Assembly: GCA_015068445.1 (NCBI GenBank)
Contig: SVKN01000007.1
Coordinates: 1 to 50,197 of the forward strand
DNA from: Oscillospiraceae bacterium
GTDB taxonomy: Bacteria; Bacillota; Clostridia; Oscillospirales; Butyricicoccaceae
Direction of reading: 5' to 3'
Length of the DNA stretch: 50,197 bases
The translations under genes and the position numbers were made by a program. The notes under the pieces are model-generated. The model saw only the letters and a program-made list of their open reading frames with translations, made no database searches and was not told the DNA's origin. This document shows, piece by piece, positions 31,336 to 38,960 of this stretch (position 1 is the first letter of the stretch; each line of letters opens with the position of its first letter).

Positions 31336-32007
31336 TTACAGCGCTGCCAGCAGCTCGTCGGTGGTGACGACGTGGCAGTAGATGTTGTTGAGGATCTCCA
31401 GCTCGTTGTCGTGCAGCCGCTGGGTGGCGGCCATGGAGGCGTCCTCGATCAGCCAGACTTTGAAGCTCTCGTCGGCCAGTCCGCGGACGGTGCCGGAGAC
31501 GCACTGATCCGTCAGCACGCCCGTGACGACAACCGTGTCGATCCCCATGTTGCGCAGCCAAAGCCGCAGAGGCGTGCCGGCGATGACGTTGTCGGTTGTC
31601 TTTGTCACCACGATCTCGTCGGGCAGCGGCGCAAGCGCGGGGACGATCTCGGCCCGCGGGTCCCCGGGCGGCAGCAGGAGCTCGTTGTAGCCCGTGGCCT
31701 TCTGATCCAGCGACCGGTCGCGCCCGTCGCGCTTCTGTCCCTGGATCCTGGCGAAGCACACGTCCATGCTCAGCTCCCGGAAGGCGTTCAGCAGCCGGAC
31801 GTTGTTGGGGACCACCCGCTCGTCGATGGCGCGATAAAACGGCTCCCACCGCGCGCGTTCCCGCGCGTCCATGTAGTCCGGACGCGTGATGAACACGTGC
31901 TGCATATCCACGATCAAAAGCGCCGTTTTCGCCCGGTCGATCTCGATCCGGCCCAGATCGTCGTCGTTTTCGTAATAAAAGGAAAGATGTCTGTCGTTGA
32001 CGCGCAT
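31336..32007 (-). CDS. Isochorismatase-family cysteine hydrolase
   Basis: A 223-residue alpha/beta hydrolase of the isochorismatase/nicotinamidase superfamily. The catalytic triad is visible as D34 (LIVDMQ), K136 (VVTKTTDN) and C169 (VLTDQC), with a cis-peptide-type VIAGTPL before the Cys. About 20 extra residues precede the core. ATG 32007 has GGAGG behind it; longer starts run into the promoter. The substrate is unknown; nicotinamide, isochorismate or another amide are all possible. Confidence 0.87.
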   Translation of the reverse strand: MRVNDRHLSFYYENDDDLGRIEIDRAKTALLIVDMQHVFITRPDYMDARERARWEPFYRAIDERVVPNNVRLLNAFRELSMDVCFARIQGQKRDGRDRSLDQKATGYNELLLPPGDPRAEIVPALAPLPDEIVVTKTTDNVIAGTPLRLWLRNMGIDTVVVTGVLTDQCVSGTVRGLADESFKVWLIEDASMAATQRLHDNELEILNNIYCHVVTTDELLAAL

Positions 32008-32040
32008 GGCTCGACCTCCGTTCGATTTCATAACGACCCT

Positions 32041-32068
32041 ATTATACGGCATCCCGCCGCGCCTGCAA
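32041..32068 (-). promoter_or_regulatory. Promoter of the isochorismatase operon
   Basis: Minus strand TTGCAG, 16-bp spacer, perfect TATAAT; divergent from the tRNA promoter. Confidence 0.65.
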
Positions 32069-32089
32069 AGCATTTTTTTCAAAAAAGCA

Positions 32090-32118
32090 TTGACAAACAC
32101 GCCGTCATCTGGTATTAT
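32090..32118 (+). promoter_or_regulatory. Promoter of the tRNA-Thr/tRNA-Tyr unit
   Basis: Consensus TTGACA, 17-bp spacer, TATTAT, 40 bp ahead of the first tRNA. Confidence 0.85.
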
Positions 32119-32157
32119 AACTAAGCGCCGAAGAGAGCGCGGGCGTGCCGCGACTGT

Positions 32158-32233
32158 GCTGGTGTAGCTCAGCAGGTAGAGCAGCTGATTTGTAATCAGC
32201 AGGTCGGGGGTTCGAATCCGTCCACCAGCTCCA
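32158..32233 (+). tRNA. tRNA-Thr (anticodon TGT)
   Basis: Cloverleaf by eye: acceptor GCTGGTG/CACCAGC, anticodon stem GCTGA/TCAGC with loop TTTGTAA, T arm with GGTTCGAATCC, and encoded CCA. Confidence 0.97.
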
Positions 32234-32252
32234 CTTCGGTAAAACAGAATAT

Positions 32253-32337
32253 GGGAGAATTCCCGAGTGGCCAAAGGGGGCAGACTGTAAATCTGTTGTC
32301 ACTGACTTCGGTGGTTCGAATCCACCTTCTCCCACCA
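32253..32337 (+). tRNA. tRNA-Tyr (anticodon GTA)
   Basis: Acceptor GGGAGAA/TTCTCCC, anticodon loop CTGTAAA, long variable arm typical of bacterial tRNA-Tyr, GGTTCGAATCC T loop, encoded CCA. Confidence 0.97.
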
Positions 32338-32339
32338 TG

Positions 32340-32369
32340 AAAAAAGCACTGCGAAAGCAGTGCTTTTTT
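32340..32369 (+). terminator. Terminator of the tRNA unit
   Basis: AAAAAAGCACTGC-GAAA-GCAGTGCTTTTTT, 13-bp perfect stem. Confidence 0.95.
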
Positions 32370-32370
32370 C

Positions 32371-32542
32371 AATGAAGTCGCCCCTTACGGGGCTAATGAA
32401 GCAGAATGAAGACGCTGCGCTAATGAAGAAATGAGAACGAGAGAAATGAGTGCGGGGCGACTTCACTTCATCAGGCAACGCAGTTGCCGTCTTCATTAAG
32501 CCGTGAGGCTGACTTCATTAGGCGCAGAGCGCCGTCTTCATT
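32371..32542. repeat. Fold-back array of ATGAAG/CTTCAT repeat units
   Basis: The left half carries four ATGAAG units in one orientation; the right half carries four CTTCAT units in the other. The units are separated by small hairpins with unrelated stems: GCCCC-TTAC-GGGGC, GGCAAC-GCA-GTTGCC, GCC-GTGA-GGC, GGCGC-AGA-GCGCC. A perfect 12-bp inverted repeat TGAAGTCGCCCC (32373-32384)/GGGGCGACTTCA (32454-32465) joins the halves. It begins right after the tRNA terminator and ends four bases before the -35 box of the four-helix-bundle gene. Confidence 0.8.
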
Positions 32543-32545
32543 CTC

Positions 32546-32574
32546 TTGACCCCATTTCTGTCCTGTGGTAAAGT
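32546..32574 (+). promoter_or_regulatory. Promoter of the four-helix-bundle gene
   Basis: TTGACC, 17-bp spacer, TAAAGT. Confidence 0.65.
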
Positions 32575-32594
32575 GAAACTCAGAGGTGAGAGAT

Positions 32595-32957
32595 ATGCGC
32601 AGCGACCAGTTATCCGTACAGTCTATGGACTTTGCGGTTTCAATCATCAACCTTGTCAAAAACCTGAAAGCAAAACACGAGTCTGTGATCTCCAATCAAA
32701 TTGGCCGTTCCGGAACCTCCATCGGCGCAAATATCCGTGAGGCGCAATATGCTCACGGAAAGGCAGACTTTATCGCCAAACTGCAGATCGCTCTGAAAGA
32801 AGCAAACGAGACCGGGTATTGGCTGGAGCTGCTGTACAGAACCAACTATCTGCCGGAAGAAGAATACAAAGCGCTCAATTCCGCATGTGCGGGCATACGA
32901 GTCATGTTGATCTCATCCATCAATACTGCCAGGCAGAACATGAATCAGGGCAGCTGA
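32595..32957 (+). CDS. Four-helix-bundle protein (23S rRNA intervening-sequence/Avd-like family)
   Basis: A 120-residue helical protein. Family markers are QIGRSGTSIGANIREAQ, the SKADF-like GKADFIAKLQIALKEA and ETGYWLELL. Relatives are encoded in 23S rRNA intervening sequences or act as accessory proteins (Avd) of diversity-generating retroelements; many are solitary and unexplained. No reverse transcriptase or rRNA is here. The ATG follows GAGGTGAG. Base composition is clearly more AT-rich than flanking genes, which suggests acquisition together with the adjoining fold-back repeats next to a tRNA. Confidence 0.85.
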   Translation: MRSDQLSVQSMDFAVSIINLVKNLKAKHESVISNQIGRSGTSIGANIREAQYAHGKADFIAKLQIALKEANETGYWLELLYRTNYLPEEEYKALNSACAGIRVMLISSINTARQNMNQGS

Positions 32958-33031
32958 TCAAGCCCGCAAGCGGCACCACGTATCAGGTTTATATTGATAA
33001 TGATAGTGGGGGCGACCTCGTTGCATTGAAA

Positions 33032-33064
33032 CAGCCCCGCCTTCCGGCGGGGCTGTCGTTTTTT
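33032..33064 (+). terminator. Terminator of the four-helix-bundle gene
   Basis: CAGCCCCGCC-TTCC-GGCGGGGCTG then TCGTTTTTT. Together with the A-rich sequence before it, it could also serve the convergent racemase gene. Confidence 0.85.
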
Positions 33065-33070
33065 ATCACG

Positions 33071-33757
33071 CTATTCTCTTACTTCCTTGCCGCAGAAGCG
33101 GATGGCGGCCTTGGCCAGGGCCTCGGTGGCGTCGATGGCGTCATCCTTGAGGTCCAGCCACTCGAAGATCAGGGGGATCTCGGTGCAGCCCATGATGAAG
33201 ATGTCCGCGCCTCGGTCGCGCAGGTTCTGCATGATGGAGCCGAACACCGCGCGGTCCGGCGTCTGACCGGCCTTCACCTGATGGATGCAGTCCATGCACA
33301 GCGCCTGATGCTCCTCGTCGGGCACCACCAGCTCGAAGCCGTACTTCTCCACGGCCCGGGCGTACAGGCCCGTCTGCGCCGTGGCGGAGGTGGCCAGCAG
33401 GCCAGGATGGCGGCCCTCCGGCACGCATTTGGCGGCCTCCTCGATCAGATGGAGGAAGGGGATGTGGACGGCCTTCGTCAGCTCGTCATAGTAATAATGG
33501 GCCGTGTTGCAGGGCATGATCAGGCAGTCCGCGCCGATCGCCTCCAGCTTCTTCGCCGACTCCAGCATGTAGGGCAGGGGGCTCTCGCCGCCGTAGAGGA
33601 TCGCCTGGGTGCGGTCGGGGATGCGGGCGTTGGAGTCGATGTAGACGCGGATGTGGTCGTTGTCGCAGTCGGCCTTCGTCAGCGAGACGATCTTCTTGAA
33701 CAGGTCGGCCGTGGCCATGGGGCCCATTCCGCCCAGAATGCCAAGGGTCTTTTCCAT
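33071..33757 (-). CDS. Aspartate/glutamate racemase family protein
   Basis: Cofactor-independent racemase fold of 228 residues. The two catalytic cysteines are in MPCNTAH (near 83) and MGCTEIP (near 190), and the N-terminus ILGGMGPMATADLF is diagnostic of the aspartate-racemase branch. It is the last gene of a minus-strand operon after an amidohydrolase and a VOC protein, spaced 22 bases from the amidohydrolase. That context suggests processing of an amino-acid derivative or peptide rather than cell-wall D-glutamate supply. Confidence 0.9.
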   Translation of the reverse strand: MEKTLGILGGMGPMATADLFKKIVSLTKADCDNDHIRVYIDSNARIPDRTQAILYGGESPLPYMLESAKKLEAIGADCLIMPCNTAHYYYDELTKAVHIPFLHLIEEAAKCVPEGRHPGLLATSATAQTGLYARAVEKYGFELVVPDEEHQALCMDCIHQVKAGQTPDRAVFGSIMQNLRDRGADIFIMGCTEIPLIFEWLDLKDDAIDATEALAKAAIRFCGKEVRE

Positions 33758-33779
33758 TTCGTATAATTCCTCCGGGTGA

Positions 33780-34952
33780 TTACTTTTTGTAAACGATCTC
33801 GCCGTTCTTGATCGTCATGCGGCAGTCGAGGACGTTCTCGATGTCGGCCGTGGGGTCCTTGGCGAAGACAGCCAGATGGGCCTTCTTGCCGACCTCGATG
33901 GTGCCGAGAGACTGATCCACGGCCAGCAGCTGCGCGGAGCTGAGGGTAGCGGCGCGGAGGGCCGCGAAGGGCGTCAGACCGGCCTTGACCATGAGGATCA
34001 GCTCCCAGGGCGTGCCGTTGTGGGGATTGTAGGGCGTGCCGGCGTCGGTGCCGCAGGCGAACTTCACGCCGGCCTTGACGGCCTTCTGGAAGGAGGCGAA
34101 ATGGGTGTCGATGACCTTTTCGTTCTTCTTGACCACATATTCGGGGATGCCGCCCGCCAGACCGTACTTGTTGATGAAATGGGGCGCGCACAGCGTGGGC
34201 ACCAGCCAGGAGCCCTGCTTCAGCATGGTTTCGATGATCTCGTCGTCCATGTAGATGCCGTGCTCGATGCAGTCGATCCCGGCGGCCAGGGCGTTCTTGA
34301 TGCCCCGGTTGCCCTGGGCATGGGTGCAGACGCGGACGTTTTTCTTGTGGGCCTCCTCGACGATGGCCGTCATCTCGGGGATCGACAGCTGCTCGGAGCC
34401 CGGCTCCACGCCCTTGGTCATCACGCCGCCGGTGGCCATGACCTTGATCCAGTCGGCGCCGGCCCGCAGCATTTCGCGGGCGGCCTTGCGGCACTCGTCG
34501 GGGCCGTCTGCCTGGCGGCCCGTGGCCCAGCCGTGCCCGCCGGTCATGCAGATGCACTTGCCGGAGGTCTGCATGTCGGGGCCCTGGAGCCTGCCGTCAG
34601 CCACGGCGTCGCGCAGCTCCAGATCGATGAAATCGGCGGAGCCCACGTCGCGGACATAGGTGACGCCGGAGCTCAGATGGAGCTGCAGGTTATTGATGCC
34701 GCGGATCGTCGCCTCGGCGATGTTCTTTGGCCGCGGAGCCCGGGGATCGGGGTTGGAGGTGATGTGGACGTGGCAGTTGAACAGGCCCGGCGTGACGTAT
34801 CTGCCCCGCAGGTCCACGCGCCTGGCGGAGGCGGGGACGGTGAGACCCTTGCCCACGGCGCGGATGATCCCATCCTCCACATAAATATCCTTCTGCTCGA
34901 CTTTTTCATTCACGGCGTCGACCACATAGCCGTTTTTGAACAGGACCTTCAT
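33780..34952 (-). CDS. Amidohydrolase-superfamily metal-dependent hydrolase
   Basis: A 390-residue TIM-barrel hydrolase of the imidazolonepropionase/Xaa-Pro-dipeptidase-like branch. Metal-site features: NCHVHIT early, K in ADWIKVMATGG, THAQG, IEHGIYM and GTDAGTP near the end, with a composite beta-sandwich from N- and C-termini (VLFKNGYVVDA ... IGTIEVGKKAHLAVF-like). Substrates of this branch include dipeptides, hydantoins and imidazolones. The gene starts three bases after the VOC gene stop, so they are co-expressed, with the racemase downstream. Confidence 0.88.
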   Translation of the reverse strand: MKVLFKNGYVVDAVNEKVEQKDIYVEDGIIRAVGKGLTVPASARRVDLRGRYVTPGLFNCHVHITSNPDPRAPRPKNIAEATIRGINNLQLHLSSGVTYVRDVGSADFIDLELRDAVADGRLQGPDMQTSGKCICMTGGHGWATGRQADGPDECRKAAREMLRAGADWIKVMATGGVMTKGVEPGSEQLSIPEMTAIVEEAHKKNVRVCTHAQGNRGIKNALAAGIDCIEHGIYMDDEIIETMLKQGSWLVPTLCAPHFINKYGLAGGIPEYVVKKNEKVIDTHFASFQKAVKAGVKFACGTDAGTPYNPHNGTPWELILMVKAGLTPFAALRAATLSSAQLLAVDQSLGTIEVGKKAHLAVFAKDPTADIENVLDCRMTIKNGEIVYKK

Positions 34953-34955
34953 GTC

Positions 34956-35330
34956 TTACCTCCGCTTGGGCAGGATCTCGATCCAGTAGCCGTCGGGGTC
35001 CTCGATGAAATAGATGCCCATCTTGGGGTTGACGAAGCAGATGCAGCCCATCTCCTCGTGGAGCTTGCGGGCAGCCTCGAAGTCCTCGGTGACCATGGCC
35101 AGGTGCATCTCGTTGTCGCCCAGGTCGTAATGGTCCTTCTCCCAGTCGCGCAGCCAGGTCAGCTCCAGCCGGAAGCCCGTCTCATGGTCCTCCAGATAGG
35201 TGATGATGAAGCTGCCGTCCTCGGCCTCGCGCTGACGCTGGATCGTCAGGCCCAGCGCCTTCTCGTAAAAGGCCAGAGAGCGCTCGAGATTCGTGATGTT
35301 GAAGTTATAATGGTTGAACGCGAATTGCAT
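34956..35330 (-). CDS. VOC-family (glyoxalase I-like) metalloprotein
   Basis: 124 residues with the paired beta-alpha-beta-beta-beta modules of the vicinal-oxygen-chelate fold. Likely metal ligands are the His of FNHYNFNI, Glu of FRLELTW, His of EMHLAM and Glu of GYWIEILP, matching the glyoxalase I spacing. It may be a lactoylglutathione lyase or another VOC enzyme. ATG 35330 is eight bases behind AGGAG; GTG 35339 sits directly against the site and was rejected. First gene of the VOC-amidohydrolase-racemase operon. Confidence 0.85.
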   Translation of the reverse strand: MQFAFNHYNFNITNLERSLAFYEKALGLTIQRQREAEDGSFIITYLEDHETGFRLELTWLRDWEKDHYDLGDNEMHLAMVTEDFEAARKLHEEMGCICFVNPKMGIYFIEDPDGYWIEILPKRR

Positions 35331-35354
35331 GCTCGACACTCCTTTATTTAAATA

Positions 35355-36023
35355 TTACAGCTCGAAAATCTGCCCCGGCGCCTCGATGACCGCCACGCGG
35401 TCTTTGAGCTCCGGGTGATGCGCCAGAAGCGCGGGGATGACGGAATAGTCGTCCCACATATGCATGGGGAAGATGTGCTCCGCCTGACAGTGCGTGAGGA
35501 AGCCCAGCAGGCCGCGCTCGCGGTCCTGCTCCTGCCGGGGGTCCAGCGGGAGGAACGCCAGATCGAAGCGCCTGCCGTCGAAGGGCCGGAGGAACGCCGG
35601 GTAGTCGCGCTCCATCTGCGCGTTCCATTCGGGGCCTTCCTCGTCCCAGACCCAGAGGTTCAGGTCGCCCGCGTGGTAGACGCGCGTCTCCCCGACCGTG
35701 ACGGAGAAGGCGACGCCCTCGTCTGTGCTTCTGAGCGTCTCGACCGTCAGCCCGCCTGTCTGCGCGGTCTGATTCGGTCCCAGGAAGAGGATATCCTCGC
35801 CCGACGCCCTGATGTCGTCCGACAGGATATACGTGACGTCGTACCGCCCCCTCAGCTCGAAGATCGCGGGGACGAAGTGGTCGTGGTGGGCGTGGCTGGC
35901 GAAGACGTACAGCTTCTTGTCCGGGTCAAAGGCGGGCATCGCGCCCTGATAATAGTCGAACAGCAGCGTGCACCGCTCCAGCTCCACCGAAAACCCGCTG
36001 TGCCCGATGTACGTGACGGTCAT
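35355..36023 (-). CDS. MBL-fold metal-dependent hydrolase (UlaG-like)
   Basis: A 222-residue soluble metallo-beta-lactamase-fold protein. It begins TYIGHSGFSVE and has the metal motif SHAHHDHF near 43-50, HAGDLNLW around 116 and MHMWDDY near 192. Relatives are UlaG-like lactonases or RNA-processing-like hydrolases; the substrate is not known. It lies upstream of the VOC operon on the same strand with a gap of 24 bases, so it may be its first gene. Confidence 0.8.
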   Translation of the reverse strand: MTVTYIGHSGFSVELERCTLLFDYYQGAMPAFDPDKKLYVFASHAHHDHFVPAIFELRGRYDVTYILSDDIRASGEDILFLGPNQTAQTGGLTVETLRSTDEGVAFSVTVGETRVYHAGDLNLWVWDEEGPEWNAQMERDYPAFLRPFDGRRFDLAFLPLDPRQEQDRERGLLGFLTHCQAEHIFPMHMWDDYSVIPALLAHHPELKDRVAVIEAPGQIFEL

Positions 36024-36086
36024 GGTATCACTCCCCTGCGGTAAAGCGTTATAAAGATTATACCGCGCCCCGGTTGAGAATGCAAT

Positions 36087-36112
36087 AAAAAACCCACCGC
36101 CGAAGCGGTGGG
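36087..36112 (-). terminator. Terminator of the DUF937 gene
   Basis: CCCACCGC-TTCG-GCGGTGGG followed on the minus strand by six T. Confidence 0.8.
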
Positions 36113-36134
36113 CGATGGGATGCTGTGAAAGTCT

Positions 36135-36719
36135 TTACTTCAGCAGCATGCCCAGCAGGTTCATCAGGCCGGAGCCGGAGCTCTGCTGCGTCTGCTGCTG
36201 GCCGCCGCCGAGCAGGGCGCCCAGGAGGCTGGTCATGTTGCCGCTGCCCATGAGGCCGCTCATGATGTCGGCCACGCCGGCCTGGCTGTTCTGCTGCTGG
36301 ACCTGGTTGGTCTCCTTGCCGAGGATGCTCATCAGCAGGGGAGCCGCGGCGGCCAGGACGTTGGCGGTGTCCTTGGCGTTGACGCCGGACTGCTGGGAGA
36401 TCTGGCTGACGACCTGGGCGGAGTTGGAGCCGAAGAGGTGGTTGACGATCTTCGCGCCGTCATCCAGATCGACGTTGCCCATGAAGGAGCTCAGGTTGCT
36501 CAGATCGCTGGCGGAGTGCTGCTGCAGGGCGCCGGCGAAGCCGGAGGCGGTATTCTGGTTGGTGGCCTGGTTCAGCGCGCCGTTCAGCAGGGAGGGCAGC
36601 GCGGCGCCCAGGACGCTCTGGACGTTGCTCTGGGGGACGTTGGTGGTGGTGCTCATGCTGCCGACCGTGTCGCTGGACAGCAGAGCGCCGAGCAGGGTAG
36701 AAAGATCCATGTTGGCCAT
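36135..36719 (-). CDS. DUF937 domain protein
   Basis: A 194-residue soluble protein rich in Gln, Ser, Leu and Gly, with the DUF937 pattern of repeated helical segments (LLGALL, LPSLLNGALNQAT, IVNHLFGSNSAQVVSQIS, AAAPLLMSILG) and a Gly/Gln low-complexity linker before a final LMNLLGMLLK. DUF937 proteins (YidB-like) are common and of unknown function. AGGAGG lies nine to fourteen bases before the ATG. It is monocistronic with its own promoter and terminator. Confidence 0.85.
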   Translation of the reverse strand: MANMDLSTLLGALLSSDTVGSMSTTTNVPQSNVQSVLGAALPSLLNGALNQATNQNTASGFAGALQQHSASDLSNLSSFMGNVDLDDGAKIVNHLFGSNSAQVVSQISQQSGVNAKDTANVLAAAAPLLMSILGKETNQVQQQNSQAGVADIMSGLMGSGNMTSLLGALLGGGQQQTQQSSGSGLMNLLGMLLK

Positions 36720-36753
36720 GGGAGGGTTCCTCCAATTTCTTAATGATACCTGT

Positions 36754-36783
36754 ATTATACAACCTTCTTCTTTCCAGCGTCAA
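36754..36783 (-). promoter_or_regulatory. Promoter of the DUF937 gene
   Basis: Minus strand TTGACG, 18-bp spacer, perfect TATAAT; 30 bp from the divergent promoter. Confidence 0.7.
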
Positions 36784-36812
36784 CCGACCGCGGGCAAATT
36801 GATAAAAAATCG

Positions 36813-36841
36813 TTGAGAAATGCGGAAAAGGGTGATACACT
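36813..36841 (+). promoter_or_regulatory. Promoter of the 36887 gene
   Basis: TTGAGA, 17-bp spacer, TACACT. Confidence 0.6.
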
Positions 36842-36886
36842 GTAGTCAGACCCATCGACATCATTTGACTATTGGAGGAATACGAT

Positions 36887-37660
36887 ATGGCAGAGAAAAA
36901 GACCCATACCCTCGTATCGGCCAGCGACGGTGCCAAGAAGCCCGCGGTGAAGCCCGCCGGGCAGACGACTGAGCCCGCCCCCGAGATGAAGGAAGCAAAG
37001 AAGAACGGCAACCCCACGGGGCTGCGCATCGGCGCCGTGTGCCTGTGGGTGCTGGCGTTCATCTTCGAGATCCTGGCCGTCATGATCCTGTTCGGCAAGA
37101 TCAACATGACCTTCCTGCCCGTCATGTACCAGCTGATCCTGATGATCGTGCTGGATCTGGTGTGCGTCATCGTCGGCGCGCAGCTGTGGAAGAAGGCCAA
37201 CCACATCGACCCCGTGTCCGAAAAGAACAAGGCGAAGTTCTGGCTGTGGAACAACATGGGCGTCATCGCCTGCGTCATCGCCTTCGTGCCCATCATCATC
37301 CTGTTCCTCAGCAATAAGAACCTCGACAAGAAGACAAAGGCCATCTGCACCGTCGTGGCGGTGATCGCGCTGCTGATCGGCGGCGTGTCCAGCGTCGACT
37401 GGAACCCCGTCTCCCTGGAGCAGAAGGAGGCCGCCGTGGAGGCCCTCGGCGACGAGACCGTCTACTGGGCGCCCTTCGGCAAGGTCTATCACACCCATGA
37501 GGACTGCTCCGCCCTCAACCGCTCCGAGAGCCTGACCTTCGGCACCGTCGACCAGGCCATCGCCGCCGGCCGCACCCGCCTGTGCTCCTTCTGCGCCAAC
37601 CGCGACCAGATCACCGGCGTCGTCACCGACAAGGCCGAGGAAGCAGTCGCCGCAGACTAA
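36887..37660 (+). CDS. Four-helix membrane protein with C-terminal VYHxxxxC...CxxC domain
   Basis: 257 residues: a charged, Ala/Pro/Lys-rich N-terminal region of about 45 residues, four membrane helices (about 47-67, 72-97, 118-138, 148-165) and a C-terminal module with H202, C207, C233 and C236 (VYHTHEDC...LCSFC). That module resembles the tail of the MBL protein at 30299-30412 and probably binds zinc outside the membrane. The function is unknown. ATG 36887 is preceded by GGAGGA. Monocistronic. Confidence 0.75.
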   Translation: MAEKKTHTLVSASDGAKKPAVKPAGQTTEPAPEMKEAKKNGNPTGLRIGAVCLWVLAFIFEILAVMILFGKINMTFLPVMYQLILMIVLDLVCVIVGAQLWKKANHIDPVSEKNKAKFWLWNNMGVIACVIAFVPIIILFLSNKNLDKKTKAICTVVAVIALLIGGVSSVDWNPVSLEQKEAAVEALGDETVYWAPFGKVYHTHEDCSALNRSESLTFGTVDQAIAAGRTRLCSFCANRDQITGVVTDKAEEAVAAD

Positions 37661-37664
37661 ATCA

Positions 37665-37695
37665 AAAAAAAGCCTCCCGCCGGGAGGCTTTTTTT
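37665..37695 (+). terminator. Terminator of the 36887 gene
   Basis: AAAAAAAGCCTCCCG/CGGGAGGCTTTTTTT, perfect stem. Confidence 0.95.
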
Positions 37696-37745
37696 AATTG
37701 ACAATGTCTGAACTGTACACTGTCAACTGTCAACTGTACACTATT
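37696..37745. repeat. Cluster of TTGACA-type dispersed units
   Basis: AATTGACAATG and an inverted run TGTACACTGTCAACTGTCAACTGTACAC-like (two units shared with 14941-14974). It sits directly after a terminator, like the other clusters. Confidence 0.7.
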
Positions 37746-37760
37746 AAAAAAGACCGCCCC

Positions 37761-37772
37761 TCGGGGCGGCCT
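37761..37772. repeat. 12-bp direct repeat flanking the R-M island, left
   Basis: TCGGGGCGGCCT, in the right half of the hairpin CCGCCCC-TC-GGGGCGG; repeated at 40803-40814. Sequence to the left and right of the pair reads as one terminator (AAAAAAGACCGCCCC ... GGCCTTTTT) if the island is removed. Confidence 0.65.
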
Positions 37773-37821
37773 CCGCAAGGAAGTTGCTTTGAGACAGCTA
37801 CTACCGGCTCAAAAGAATATG

Positions 37822-37854
37822 AAACCGGCGTGACCATTGCGGCCACGCCGGTTT
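37822..37854 (+). terminator. Hairpin near the left end of the R-M island
   Basis: AAACCGGCGTG/CACGCCGGTTT with TTTTGTTGCGTTTT after it. No gene on the plus strand precedes it inside the island; it may protect the island from read-through. Confidence 0.6.
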
Positions 37855-37897
37855 TGTTGCGTTTTCCTGGATTTTGTGGGTCAAAATCCGATGCTCG

Positions 37898-38008
37898 TTA
37901 TAACTGTGGACAAGGTAAACCTTTCGCCTTGATACGTTCGAGGGCTGCAAAGAGAGTATTACCCTGTTTATCACCCGCAGGACAAGGCAGAAATAATTCT
38001 GACTTTTT
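37898..38008 (-). pseudogene. Possible short gene remnant
   Basis: An open frame of 36 codons without start codon on the minus strand, reading KKSELFLPCPAGDKQGNTLF then AALERIKAKGLPCPQL and stop. The composition looks protein-like, and the segment differs in style from the surrounding repeats. It could be the truncated end of a gene lost when the island formed. No family recognised; low confidence. Confidence 0.25.
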
Positions 38009-38094
38009 TCAGAAAAGCACTACCATTTTGTCGCTTGATGTGCTATTATATTATAGAGAAGATATGAGCGTAAGAAGGGGAGGAGGTGCCGCGA

Positions 38095-38943
38095 ATGAAC
38101 CCAGTATTAAAATATAGAGGCGGGAAATCGCGGGAAATTCCCCGTTTTTTGCAATACATTCCTGACGACTTTGATAGATATATCGAGCCTTTTTTCGGCG
38201 GCGGTGCTGTCTATTTTTACCTTGAACCCGAAGTCGCAATTATAAATGATGTTAATGAACGGCTAATGTTATTCTATCGGCAACTGCGCGACAATTACCC
38301 GGAAATGCGGGTGCAGCTTGATGAACTTCAACGCATGTATGAAGCCAATCAGGCAGCATATAAAAAGCTGAAAGCACAAACGCCTGATGAACGTGTACCA
38401 AATGCCAATGAAGAATTATACTATAAAATGCGGGAGCTTTTTAATCACCCTGACAGTAGTTATTTAGACGGCGTAGTATATTTTTTCATTAACAAAACGG
38501 CGTATTCTGGTATGATTAGATATAACAGCAACGGCGAATATAATGTGCCTTTTGGACGCTATCCTAATCTTAACACACAATTAGTCACAGCGCAACACAG
38601 TCAATTATTACGTGGGGCGGACCTGTATAGTCTTGATTATAAACGCATATTTGATATGGCGGGAGAAGATGATTTTATATTCCTAGACCCGCCCTATGAT
38701 TGCGTTTTCAATGACTATGGAAATATTGACATGATGAACGGTTTTGATGAAACCGAGCATAGACGTTTAGCTGCTGATTTTAAAAATCTTCCCTGCCGTG
38801 CGCTTATGGTTATCGGAAAGACTCCGTTGACTATGGAACTATATGGAGACTATGTTTTCGACGAGTATTATAAAAACTACGCCGTAAATATCAAAAATCG
38901 TTTCAACAACGATAAAATGCACATTGTCGTAAAGAATTATTAA
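38095..38943 (+). CDS. DNA adenine methyltransferase of the Dam (D12) class
   Basis: N6-adenine methyltransferase of 282 residues in the alpha class, like Dam and DpnM, which act on GATC. It opens with LKYRGGKSREI, then the AdoMet motif EPFFGGGAVYF (31-41), NDVNE and the catalytic DPPY (198-201). The ATG is behind GGGGAGGAGGTG. The gene is AT-rich compared with its neighbours and is followed 17 bases later by an AlwI-like endonuclease. A GATC methylase would protect AlwI sites (GGATC) on both strands, which fits a complete R-M pair. Confidence 0.9.
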   Translation: MNPVLKYRGGKSREIPRFLQYIPDDFDRYIEPFFGGGAVYFYLEPEVAIINDVNERLMLFYRQLRDNYPEMRVQLDELQRMYEANQAAYKKLKAQTPDERVPNANEELYYKMRELFNHPDSSYLDGVVYFFINKTAYSGMIRYNSNGEYNVPFGRYPNLNTQLVTAQHSQLLRGADLYSLDYKRIFDMAGEDDFIFLDPPYDCVFNDYGNIDMMNGFDETEHRRLAADFKNLPCRALMVIGKTPLTMELYGDYVFDEYYKNYAVNIKNRFNNDKMHIVVKNY

Positions 38944-38960
38944 GCCGGGAGGGCGAACGC

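Noticed and set aside
32371..32542. CRISPR array
   Set aside because: Units are in both orientations, spacers are hairpins of 10-20 bp, and there are no cas genes.
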